Shown: one piece after another, positions 1 to 6,185 of the stretch
How the letters are laid out: each line of letters opens with the position of its first letter
Numbering within the stretch: position 1 is the stretch's first letter
Source: Candidatus Hermodarchaeota archaeon
Lineage (GTDB): Archaea > Asgardarchaeota > Hermodarchaeia > Hermodarchaeales > Hermodarchaeaceae
Direction: 5' to 3'
Length of the DNA stretch: 8,421 nucleotides
Assembly (NCBI GenBank): GCA_016839995.1
Contig: JAEOTD010000005.1
Span: forward strand, 1 to 8,421
Made by a program: the position numbers and the translations under genes
The notes under the pieces: model-generated
Database searches by the model: none
What the model was told of the DNA's origin: nothing
What the model saw: only the letters and a program-made list of their open reading frames with translations

Positions 1-1026
1 CTTGATCCGGAACCAATGTGGACTGGAAAACAAATTTTCAGCATGCTTCTCCCGAAGGGGCTTAACCTCTCCCTTAAAGCCCGTATCTGCCAGAAATGTG
101 ATGTGTGTGAGAAAGAACACTGTCCCCATGATGCCTATGTCTTCATTCGCGACGGACAACTCCTTGCAGGAGTGATTGATAAGAAGGCAATCGGCGCAGC
201 CCAACCTGAAAGTGTCCTGCACCGAATCGCAAAAGACTATGGAAACGCAGCTGCTCGCCGATTCCTCGACGCAATATGTCCATTGCTTGTTGTGCTCATC
301 ACCAATATGGGCTTCAGCATGGGTATTGATGATGTTATCCTTTCACCAACCGCGATCCGCCAAATTGAACAGATTCTCGCAGATGCCGAAGAAGAAGGGA
401 GCCAATTAGTACAAATCTATGAAGCGGGCCAACTCCAACGGCTCCCAGGTCGATCTCTTGAAGAAACCTTCGAGATGAAAATGATTGAAATCCTAGCCCG
501 AGCACGTGACGAAGCTGGAGAAGTAGCCGCACAGCAGCTAGGACTTGATAAGCATGCAGTGATTATGACCGGAACAGGGGCAAAGGGGAATCCTCTAAAC
601 CTTGCCCAAATGGCAGCCAGTGTCGGACAACAGGCTGTTCGTGGCCAGCGAATATCTCGAGGATACCGCAGGCGCACTTTACCACATTTCATTAAAGGCG
701 ATTTATCTCCACAGGCACGTGGATTTGTAGTAGCCAGTTACCGAAAGGGATTAAATCCGATTGAATTCTTCTTCCACGCTATGGGTGGCCGGGAAGGTTT
801 AGTGGACACAGCTGTCCGAACCAGTACCAGCGGTTACATGCAGCGCCGACTTATTAACGCGCTTCAAGATATCAAAGTTGAATATGACGGAACTGTACGC
901 AATTCATCTGGTGAAATCATCCAATTCAAATATGGTGAAGATGGCGTCGATCCTGCTCGGAGTGACCACGGCAAAGCTGTAAACCTCGACGTAATCATCG
1001 AACGAGTCCTAAGTGAGGAGAAGTGA
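1..1026 (+). CDS. rpoA1: DNA-directed RNA polymerase subunit A' (C-terminal part, 5' end outside window)
   Basis: This is the C-terminal 341 residues of archaeal RNA polymerase subunit A', which corresponds to the N-terminal two-thirds of bacterial beta' or eukaryotic Rpb1. The frame is open from base 1 (Leu-Asp-Pro-Glu-Pro, then MWTGKQIFS), so the true start lies upstream and the ATG at 16 is internal. Recognisable parts are a cysteine cluster C-x2-C-x2-C-x4-C (codons at 88, 97, 106 and 121), the conserved RISRGYRRRTLPHF segment, and the bridge helix with its flank (about 748-862), including GLNPIEFFFHAMGGREG and VDTAVRTSTSGYMQRRL. The bridge helix lines the active site and moves with translocation. 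The protein ends after SDHGKAVNLDVIIERVL, the usual A'/A'' split region. rpoA2 follows after 6 bp, so the two are co-transcribed. The cysteine cluster may bind zinc (inference). Confidence 0.97.
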   Translation, partial: LDPEPMWTGKQIFSMLLPKGLNLSLKARICQKCDVCEKEHCPHDAYVFIRDGQLLAGVIDKKAIGAAQPESVLHRIAKDYGNAAARRFLDAICPLLVVLITNMGFSMGIDDVILSPTAIRQIEQILADAEEEGSQLVQIYEAGQLQRLPGRSLEETFEMKMIEILARARDEAGEVAAQQLGLDKHAVIMTGTGAKGNPLNLAQMAASVGQQAVRGQRISRGYRRRTLPHFIKGDLSPQARGFVVASYRKGLNPIEFFFHAMGGREGLVDTAVRTSTSGYMQRRLINALQDIKVEYDGTVRNSSGEIIQFKYGEDGVDPARSDHGKAVNLDVIIERVLSEEK

Positions 1027-1032
1027 TAAGGT

Positions 1033-3861
1033 ATGAGCCGTACAAAGGCAGTTAGCACGAAAGTGATCGACAGTAAACTCGTACAACTCAAGAAACGTGG
1101 ACTGATTCCGCCCAAAATCATTCAGGACCTCCGCGACCGTATTGTAGATAAAAAACTGACTCCAAATCAACTCAACAAGATAATCAAACAAATTGAAGTT
1201 GCTTACGACAGCTCTCTTGTCGAACCAGGTGAAGCGGTAGGAGCTGTTGCAGCCCAATCCATTGGAGAACCCGGCACTCAGATGAGTATTCCAGGCACTG
1301 AGAAAGTGGTTATTCGCCAAGGAATTATGTCAAGTATTGTTGCGATTGGAGACTTCGTCGATGAATTAATTGCAAGATTCAAATCTACAAGTGATGACTC
1401 TAATCTCACTTCTTCTGAAATGAGTAATATTCCTGACGAGTTAGAGATTCTTGTTCCTTCTCTTGGAAATGATGAACAAATTCATTGGAAGAAACTAATA
1501 CAAGTAAGTCGTCATTCACCTAATGGTGAACTTCTACGGATTTCAACTAGAAGTGGAAGGTCAGTTACAGCCACATTATCTCATTCTTTTGTAATTCGTG
1601 ACAACAATACGATTATTCCGATTCAAGGTAAGGATTTGAAAATTGGGGATAGACTTCCAGTAGTCTGGAAACTTCCTTCAGATAACCCTATGAAAGAGTT
1701 ACCAATCGATGTTTATTTTCCAAGAAATGAAATTTGGTTTGGTTCCGAATTAGAAAAAGCTGCAAAGATACGTGAAGAAACTGGAAGAGACTGGTTACAG
1801 CATCTAGATTCAGTTTCCGTTCCTGTTGGTTCCGAAGGTCTTCGAGTTGCCTTAGATACAGGAAAACAACAAACCTTGGTTTCAGGTTATGTATATCCAA
1901 AAAGCCATCATGGTGCATATACAAGAATTCCTGAGATTTTAAAACTGGATTCTTTAACAGGATGGTTTATTGGAGCCTATCTATCAGAGGGCTCAAATTC
2001 TGGAACTTTCATTTCAATTACGAATTCAGATGAAAGTTATCGAAATCGTGCAATTGATTTTGCTGAACATCTGGGCCTACACTACAACGTGAAAACGACT
2101 GAGGGAGAGTATGGACCCAGCATCTCGGTTGTGATTAATTCCACTCTTTTAGCTAGGCTCTTTGAAAAGATGTGTGGAAAAGGAGCTCACGATAAACATA
2201 TCCCTCAATGGGCGATTAATTGCGAAGATATCTTCATAGGGGCTCTTCTACAAGCATATTTTGATGGCGACGGAAACGTAAATCTTGAAAGGTTATGCAT
2301 TAGATCCAGTTCTAGCTCAAAGGAATTACGAGATGGGATTTGCTTACTTCTTTCGCGACTTGGAATCCAAGCTACTAAATACTCGTCAGAAAATCATAAG
2401 GGTCAATTGCAATACTGGTTAAGAATCCCCGGTAAGTTTGCTCCACGGCTTCGTGATCTTATCAATTTTGACATTGCGTACAAACAAGAAAAACTAGAAC
2501 AACTCGCAAGTCTGGAAGAAGAAAAAATTCTCCAAGAAAGCATAACCTATGACCTAGTTGATATGATTCCGAATTTCGGCACAGTATTAAAAGAAATCGC
2601 ACAACGATTAAAAATTCCAAATAAGTCGCCATTGGCTGTGAGCATTAGAAAATATACAAGAAATCAATTAATTGGGCGTCAGACTCTAGGAAGATACATA
2701 ACAATATTTACTGAGATTGCTTCGAAAAAGAATATCAATATCGAGAGCCACTTACAGCTTCTACACAGACTTCTTGATAGTGGAGTGTTTTGGGACGAAA
2801 TAATCCAATTAGAATTGGTTTCATCTCCTACTGAATGGGTTTATGATTTTTCGGTCGACGGTCTTGAAACATTTGTAACAAGTGAAGGTCTAGTCACTCA
2901 TAATACGCTTAAAACGTTCCACTTTGCAGGGGTTGCCGAATTCAACGTTACTCTTGGGCTCCCGCGCTTAATTGAAATTGTAGACGCTAGACGTAATCCA
3001 TCTACACCAACAATGAATGTGTACCTTGATGAAGAGCATCGAGAAAAAGAAAAACACGCCCGAAATGTCGCCCAACGCATCGAACAAACTCGTGTGGAAC
3101 GTGTTGCTGAAACCGTTGAAATTGATCTAGCTGAAGGCGGTATTGTGGTTAATCTCAACCCCAGTCTTTTGGAAGACAAGGCAACTACAGCTGAATTGGT
3201 TGCCGAAAGACTTGACACTCTTCGTCCAACACTTGGTGAAGTTGCACAGGATGGAAATCGGATTCTCGTTGCACCTGAACTTCGTGAAGGTGAAGAAGCC
3301 ATGCACATGGCTAAGTTACAAAAGACCTTTGATAAGGTCCGGAATGGACTCATCAAAGGTCAAGATGGTGTTAAACGAGTTCTCATTAAGAAAGAGGGGT
3401 CTGAATGGGTGCTGTACACTGAAGGCACAAACCTGAAGGGAGTACTTCGAACCAGTGGGGTGGACACGACACGAACAATCTCTAATCACATTCATGAGAT
3501 TGCTGATACCCTGGGCATTGAGGCTGCTCGACAAGTTATCATCAATGAGGCAAAAGAGGTCCTAGACGAACAAGGACTTGATGTTGATATTCGTCATATA
3601 ATGTTAGTTGCTGATCTCATGACAGCAACAGGAGAAATCCGTCAAATTGGACGACATGGAATCAGCGGTCAGCAATCCAGTGTACTTGCTCGAGCTGCGT
3701 TTGAAGTCACCGTTCGCCACCTCATCCAGGCGAGCATCCTTGGCGAAGAAGATAACTTACTCGGAATTACTGAAAATGTGATAATTGGTCAATCAATTCC
3801 CCTTGGCACAGGATCAATTGACCTGTTCATGAGTCCTCCTCGAACTACAAAAAAGAAGTAA
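1033..3861 (+). CDS. rpoA2: DNA-directed RNA polymerase subunit A'' precursor, containing an intein
   Basis: This is a 942-residue precursor. Removing the intein (residues 85-624) leaves 402 residues, close to my recollection of about 390-400 for archaeal A''. A'' is the C-terminal third of the largest RNA polymerase subunit and supplies the trigger loop and part of the jaw and clamp. The N-extein ends VGAVAAQSIGEPGTQM. The C-extein opens TLKTFHFAGVAEFNVTLG and continues GLPRLIEIVDARRNPSTP, all hallmark family motifs. Near the C-terminus are GEIRQIGRHGISGQQ and SVLARAAFEVT. The catalytic trigger-loop His is residue 630 (about position 90 after splicing), matching yeast Rpb1 H1085. The ATG lies 6 bp after the rpoA1 stop, with GTGAT at 1023-1027 as a partial Shine-Dalgarno sequence. 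The gene cannot make active polymerase without splicing. Confidence 0.97.
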   Translation: MSRTKAVSTKVIDSKLVQLKKRGLIPPKIIQDLRDRIVDKKLTPNQLNKIIKQIEVAYDSSLVEPGEAVGAVAAQSIGEPGTQMSIPGTEKVVIRQGIMSSIVAIGDFVDELIARFKSTSDDSNLTSSEMSNIPDELEILVPSLGNDEQIHWKKLIQVSRHSPNGELLRISTRSGRSVTATLSHSFVIRDNNTIIPIQGKDLKIGDRLPVVWKLPSDNPMKELPIDVYFPRNEIWFGSELEKAAKIREETGRDWLQHLDSVSVPVGSEGLRVALDTGKQQTLVSGYVYPKSHHGAYTRIPEILKLDSLTGWFIGAYLSEGSNSGTFISITNSDESYRNRAIDFAEHLGLHYNVKTTEGEYGPSISVVINSTLLARLFEKMCGKGAHDKHIPQWAINCEDIFIGALLQAYFDGDGNVNLERLCIRSSSSSKELRDGICLLLSRLGIQATKYSSENHKGQLQYWLRIPGKFAPRLRDLINFDIAYKQEKLEQLASLEEEKILQESITYDLVDMIPNFGTVLKEIAQRLKIPNKSPLAVSIRKYTRNQLIGRQTLGRYITIFTEIASKKNINIESHLQLLHRLLDSGVFWDEIIQLELVSSPTEWVYDFSVDGLETFVTSEGLVTHNTLKTFHFAGVAEFNVTLGLPRLIEIVDARRNPSTPTMNVYLDEEHREKEKHARNVAQRIEQTRVERVAETVEIDLAEGGIVVNLNPSLLEDKATTAELVAERLDTLRPTLGEVAQDGNRILVAPELREGEEAMHMAKLQKTFDKVRNGLIKGQDGVKRVLIKKEGSEWVLYTEGTNLKGVLRTSGVDTTRTISNHIHEIADTLGIEAARQVIINEAKEVLDEQGLDVDIRHIMLVADLMTATGEIRQIGRHGISGQQSSVLARAAFEVTVRHLIQASILGEEDNLLGITENVIIGQSIPLGTGSIDLFMSPPRTTKKK
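1285..2904 (+). mobile_element. Intein with LAGLIDADG homing endonuclease, inserted in the RNAP A'' trigger loop
   Basis: This is an in-frame insertion of 540 residues (S85-N624 of the precursor). Residue 1 is Ser, in the block A segment SIPGTEKVVIRQG. Block B is GRSVTATLSHSFVIRD, with the T181-x-x-H184 pair. Block F/G is WVYDFSVDGLETFVTSEG then LVTHN, giving penultimate His623, terminal Asn624 and Thr625 as the +1 nucleophile. The homing endonuclease lies between the splicing blocks. LAGLIDADG motif 1 is GWFIGAYLSEG (acid E319) and motif 2 is ALLQAYFDGDG (acid D413). A region of about 120 residues after motif 2 (including IGRQTLGRYITIF) may aid DNA recognition (inference). All splicing and nuclease residues I can check are intact, so it should be a functional, mobile, class 1-type intein with Ser1. 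Hand counts give about 33% G+C at 1381-1500, against about 53% in extein samples. I recall an A'' intein in Methanocaldococcus jannaschii, but whether the site is the same needs an alignment. Confidence 0.96.
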
Positions 3862-3992
3862 GTTTGTGAGTCTCAGAGTATATCCATTTCTAAGAATTAC
3901 ATTAAGTTAAGACCCAAAGTATAACGGGGTGTGCAGAGAACTTAAAAGGGAGCGTTGAAATTCTGCCAAAGCTGCAATTCTCATCCGTAGCC

Positions 3993-4000
3993 CTTATATG
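3993..4000 (+). promoter_or_regulatory. Candidate archaeal TATA box ahead of rpl30e
   Basis: CTTATATG resembles the archaeal TATA element. Transcription would start about 25 nt downstream, near 4020, giving a leader of about 50 nt to the rpl30e ATG at 4070. The 208-bp space after rpoA2 is large for genes that are often tightly packed in archaea, which supports a separate start here. The upstream bases are not A-rich, so a BRE is not obvious. A second weaker candidate is CTTAAAAG at 3941-3948. No T-rich terminator was seen after rpoA2, so readthrough is also possible. Confidence 0.4.
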
Positions 4001-4069
4001 CGACGGAAACTTGCAACCATCATTACAAGATGCATTGCGAAAAAACATGATAGGAAAAAGTGATTCTTG

Positions 4070-4378
4070 ATGGATGCTGAAACTGCAATACGGTTAGCTG
4101 TGAAATCAGGCAAAACGGTGTTCGGTGCTAACCGGACACTACACCTACTTCGAACTGGTTCTCCCCGTGTTATTGTCCTTGCGGCAAATGCACCAAGTGA
4201 AGTGACAACTGAAATCGATAAGCTATCATCAGTAAATAAAGTTCCAATCCATAAGTTTCGAAGTAATAGCTGGGATTTAGGTCAAATCTGTGGGCGGCCT
4301 CATATGGTTGCTGCCATGGCTGTCTTAGAACCAGGTGATGCAGATATAACTGCCTTGACTGGGGCTGGCAAAAAGTGA
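4070..4378 (+). CDS. rpl30e: Large ribosomal subunit protein eL30 (L30e)
   Basis: This 102-residue protein of the L7Ae/L30e family binds kink-turn RNA in the large subunit; it is found in archaea and eukaryotes but not as a core bacterial protein. Family signatures are AIRLAVKSGKTVFGANRT, the VIVLAANAPSEV strand-turn, and the C-terminal GQICGRPHMVAAMAVLEPGD. The ATG at 4070 is preferred over the TTG at 4067: an in-frame TGA at 4061 blocks any longer start, and GTGAT at 4060-4064 forms a partial Shine-Dalgarno sequence 5 nt before the ATG. Position between the RNA polymerase genes and nusA is the usual archaeal order. The last codons overlap the nusA start. Confidence 0.95.
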   Translation: MDAETAIRLAVKSGKTVFGANRTLHLLRTGSPRVIVLAANAPSEVTTEIDKLSSVNKVPIHKFRSNSWDLGQICGRPHMVAAMAVLEPGDADITALTGAGKK

Positions 4379-4839
4379 CTTCACCTGATATTAAACTGAA
4401 TATAGAAGAAATCAAACTGATGGCACTCTTTGGCGACATCACAGGTGCTGAAGTCAAAGATTGTATCGTTGATCAGGATGGAGAACGCATAATCTTCGTA
4501 GTTAACCCAGGACATCTTGGATTAGCCATAGGTCGACGCGGAATGACTATCAAACGTGCTCGCACTATGCTCAAACGAGACATAGACGTTGTAGAAGATG
4601 CCGATACACCTGAAACATTCGTTCGTAACGCTTTAGCCCCAGCAAAAGTTGCTTCTGTCAATGTCCAAGAACAATCCAAAGGACGACGTGTTGCAGTGGT
4701 TACGGTAAATAGTGAAAATCGTGGTCGAGTCATCGGTAGAAATGGTCGTAATATCGAACGAGCTCGTCTCCTCGCAAAGCGACATCATGGGATTGATGCA
4801 ATTATTATTGCTGAGCCAGACCCCGAAACCTCTGGTTAA
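4375..4839 (+). CDS. nusA: Archaeal NusA-like transcription factor (two KH domains)
   Basis: This 154-residue protein matches the short archaeal NusA, which consists essentially of two KH RNA-binding domains. It lacks the N-terminal polymerase-binding domain and the S1 domain of bacterial NusA. The two GxxG loops are visible as GLAIGRRGMTIKRA (GRRG at residues 53-56) and GRVIGRNGRNIERA (GRNG at 121-124). The start is GTG at 4375, overlapping the rpl30e stop by four bases (GTGA), which suggests translational coupling. The protein begins MTSPDIKLNIEEIKLMALF, matching the family's N-terminus. By family knowledge it binds RNA and probably aids termination or antitermination or rRNA transcription, but its exact role in archaea is not settled. 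Confidence 0.95.
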   Translation: MTSPDIKLNIEEIKLMALFGDITGAEVKDCIVDQDGERIIFVVNPGHLGLAIGRRGMTIKRARTMLKRDIDVVEDADTPETFVRNALAPAKVASVNVQEQSKGRRVAVVTVNSENRGRVIGRNGRNIERARLLAKRHHGIDAIIIAEPDPETSG

Positions 4840-4910
4840 TTGTTGTTTTAGCCGATAGATGACAAAAGTTTTAAGCTTCTTTACGGAATCGCAGCACTCT
4901 GAATATTTAC

Positions 4911-4915
4911 GAGGT
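4911..4915 (+). promoter_or_regulatory. Shine-Dalgarno sequence that decides the rps12 start
   Basis: GAGGT complements the archaeal 16S rRNA 3' end (anti-GGAGGTGAT). It lies 9 nt before the TTG at 4925 and only 3 nt before the GTG at 4919. There is no comparable purine motif before the ATG at 4859, whose upstream sequence is TTTTAGCCGATAG. This favours an internal, non-ATG start for S12. Confidence 0.55.
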
Positions 4916-4924
4916 AAAGTGAGA

Positions 4925-5368
4925 TTGCCTGGATCAAAATCGCCATCAGGAGAATTCGCAGGCCGAACGTTGAAGAAGAAACGTAAGAAGCTCCGCTGGA
5001 AAGATCGCTATTATAAGCGACGGATGCTTCGCCTTGACGTTAAGGCTGACCCACTTGAGGGAAGTCCACAGGCTCGTGCAATTGTGCTGGAAAAAGTTGG
5101 AATTGAATCAAAACAGCCTAACTCGGCAATCAGAAAGTGTGTACGAGTCCAGTTAATTCGTAACGGTAGACAAATTACTGCATTTTTACCTGGTGATGGC
5201 GCACTCACTTACGTCGATGAACACGACGAAGTAATCATTGAAGGAATTGGTGGCTCTCGTGGAAGAGCATTTGGCGACCTACCTGGTGTTCGTTGGAAAG
5301 TCGTAAAATGTAATGGTGCATCATTAGAAGCAATGATTATTGGAAAGGTCGAAAAGCCACAACGTTAG
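4925..5368 (+). CDS. rps12: Small ribosomal subunit protein uS12
   Basis: Decoding-centre protein of the 30S subunit that monitors codon-anticodon pairing. Signature segments are DVKADPLEGSPQARAIVLEK, VGIESKQPNSAIRKCVRVQL, FLPGDG and EHDEVIIEGIGG, ending in GVRWKVVKCNGASLEA. The frame is open from an ATG at 4859 (169 residues), but archaeal S12 is typically about 147 residues and usually starts around Met-Pro-Gly-x-x-x-Pro-x-Gly. The TTG at 4925 gives exactly 147 residues beginning MPGSKSPSGEFAGR, with a Shine-Dalgarno GAGGT at 4911-4915. GTG at 4919 (149 residues) is the alternative. The 22 extra residues from 4859 resemble nothing I know in the family. rps7 follows after 20 bp. Identity is certain; the start is not. 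Confidence 0.93.
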   Translation: MPGSKSPSGEFAGRTLKKKRKKLRWKDRYYKRRMLRLDVKADPLEGSPQARAIVLEKVGIESKQPNSAIRKCVRVQLIRNGRQITAFLPGDGALTYVDEHDEVIIEGIGGSRGRAFGDLPGVRWKVVKCNGASLEAMIIGKVEKPQR

Positions 5369-5388
5369 CCACTGGGTGTTAATTTACT

Positions 5389-6027
5389 ATGTCTGCTGAA
5401 TCACCTCCTGAAACAACTGCTTTACCCGAAATCAAGATTTTTGGTCGCTGGAGCACAAAAGATATTCAAATCAATGATCAGGGGCTTGCAAAATATATCA
5501 GCCTTAAACCAGTAATCGTCCCTCACACCTTTGGTCGTCATGAGCATCGCCGATTTGGTAAACGCCAAGTTCCTATTGTAGAACGGTTCATCAACCGGCT
5601 CATGACTCCTGGATGGGCCAGTCGTCGAAGCCAGAGCGCGCGTCAATCCGGGCTCATTACCGGTAAGAAATCAACTGCAATACGCATTGTTCGTTCTGCC
5701 TTTGAAATTATTCACTTACGCTCAAACCAAAACCCTGTTCAAATTCTTATCCAAGCGATTGAAAACGCCGCACCCCGTGAAGAAACAACACGAATATCTT
5801 ACGGAGGAATTAGCTACCACACAGCCTGTGATGTAGCCCCACTTCGCCGGATCGACCTTGCTCTCCGGTTTATCTCCGAAAGCATATGGCGTCGAAGTTT
5901 CAGTACCATTGAAGCTATCCAAGAAATTATCGCCGATGAGCTCATCGCCACTGCTAACCGAGACTCTCGAAGCAACGCAATACGGCGAAGAGAAGAAAAA
6001 GAACGGATGGCCCTTTCAGCAAGGTAA
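5389..6027 (+). CDS. rps7: Small ribosomal subunit protein uS7
   Basis: A 212-residue primary 16S rRNA-binding protein of the 30S head, near the E site and mRNA exit. Archaeal signatures are IKIFGRWSTKDIQINDQGL, KPVIVPHTFGRHEHRRFGK, PIVERFINRLM, NPVQILIQAIENAAPREE, TTRISYGGISYHTACDVAP with RRIDLALR, and the C-terminal NAIRRREEKERMALSAR. The ATG lies 20 bp after rps12, with GGGTG at 5374-5378 as a weak Shine-Dalgarno sequence. The N-terminal dozen residues (SAESPPETTALPE) are a short acidic, low-complexity lead-in. Co-transcription with rps12 is near certain. In many archaea the next gene is fusA; here it is tuf after 158 bp. Confidence 0.96.
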   Translation: MSAESPPETTALPEIKIFGRWSTKDIQINDQGLAKYISLKPVIVPHTFGRHEHRRFGKRQVPIVERFINRLMTPGWASRRSQSARQSGLITGKKSTAIRIVRSAFEIIHLRSNQNPVQILIQAIENAAPREETTRISYGGISYHTACDVAPLRRIDLALRFISESIWRRSFSTIEAIQEIIADELIATANRDSRSNAIRRREEKERMALSAR

Positions 6028-6108
6028 ACATCTCAATAGATGGCACCTCACTTCAGCCATACCTAACCGTCTCTTCTAACCTTGTGGTAACCCATTACGC
6101 CAAAACAG

Positions 6109-6116
6109 TTTTATAC
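6109..6116 (+). promoter_or_regulatory. Candidate TATA box for tuf
   Basis: TTTTATAC is preceded by an A-rich stretch (CCAAAACAG) that could act as a BRE. A start about 25 nt downstream would leave a leader of about 45-50 nt. A second candidate, CATATTTAATG at 6142-6152, would give a leader of only about 10-18 nt. No Shine-Dalgarno sequence is visible before the tuf ATG (GTTGAAAAAACA), which fits a short-leader transcript. The rest of the 6028-6185 gap shows no gene. Confidence 0.45.
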
Positions 6117-6185
6117 GCCCCTCTTGAACTGCCTTCACTTGCATATTTAATGCCAGCTTAGTTAGTAAAACGAGTTGAAAAAACA

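Noticed and set aside
1033..3861. rpoA2 as two separate genes flanking an inserted endonuclease gene
   Set aside because: The frame is continuous, splicing blocks and terminal residues are intact, and the exteins join exactly, so an intein explains everything.
3998..4063. 21-codon frame (MRRKLATIITRCIAKKHDRKK) ending 6 bp before the rpl30e ATG, in the same frame
   Set aside because: Its ATG is part of the CTTATATG TATA candidate and would lie upstream of the predicted transcript start. There is no Shine-Dalgarno sequence and it is too short to judge.
4067..4069. TTG as the start of eL30
   Set aside because: It adds only one residue; the adjacent ATG at 4070 is a better start codon with suitable Shine-Dalgarno spacing.
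5858..6079. Open frame overlapping the 3' part of rps7 and running into the gap before tuf
   Set aside because: Out of frame with an unmistakable S7; the portion beyond rps7 is short and has no recognisable features.
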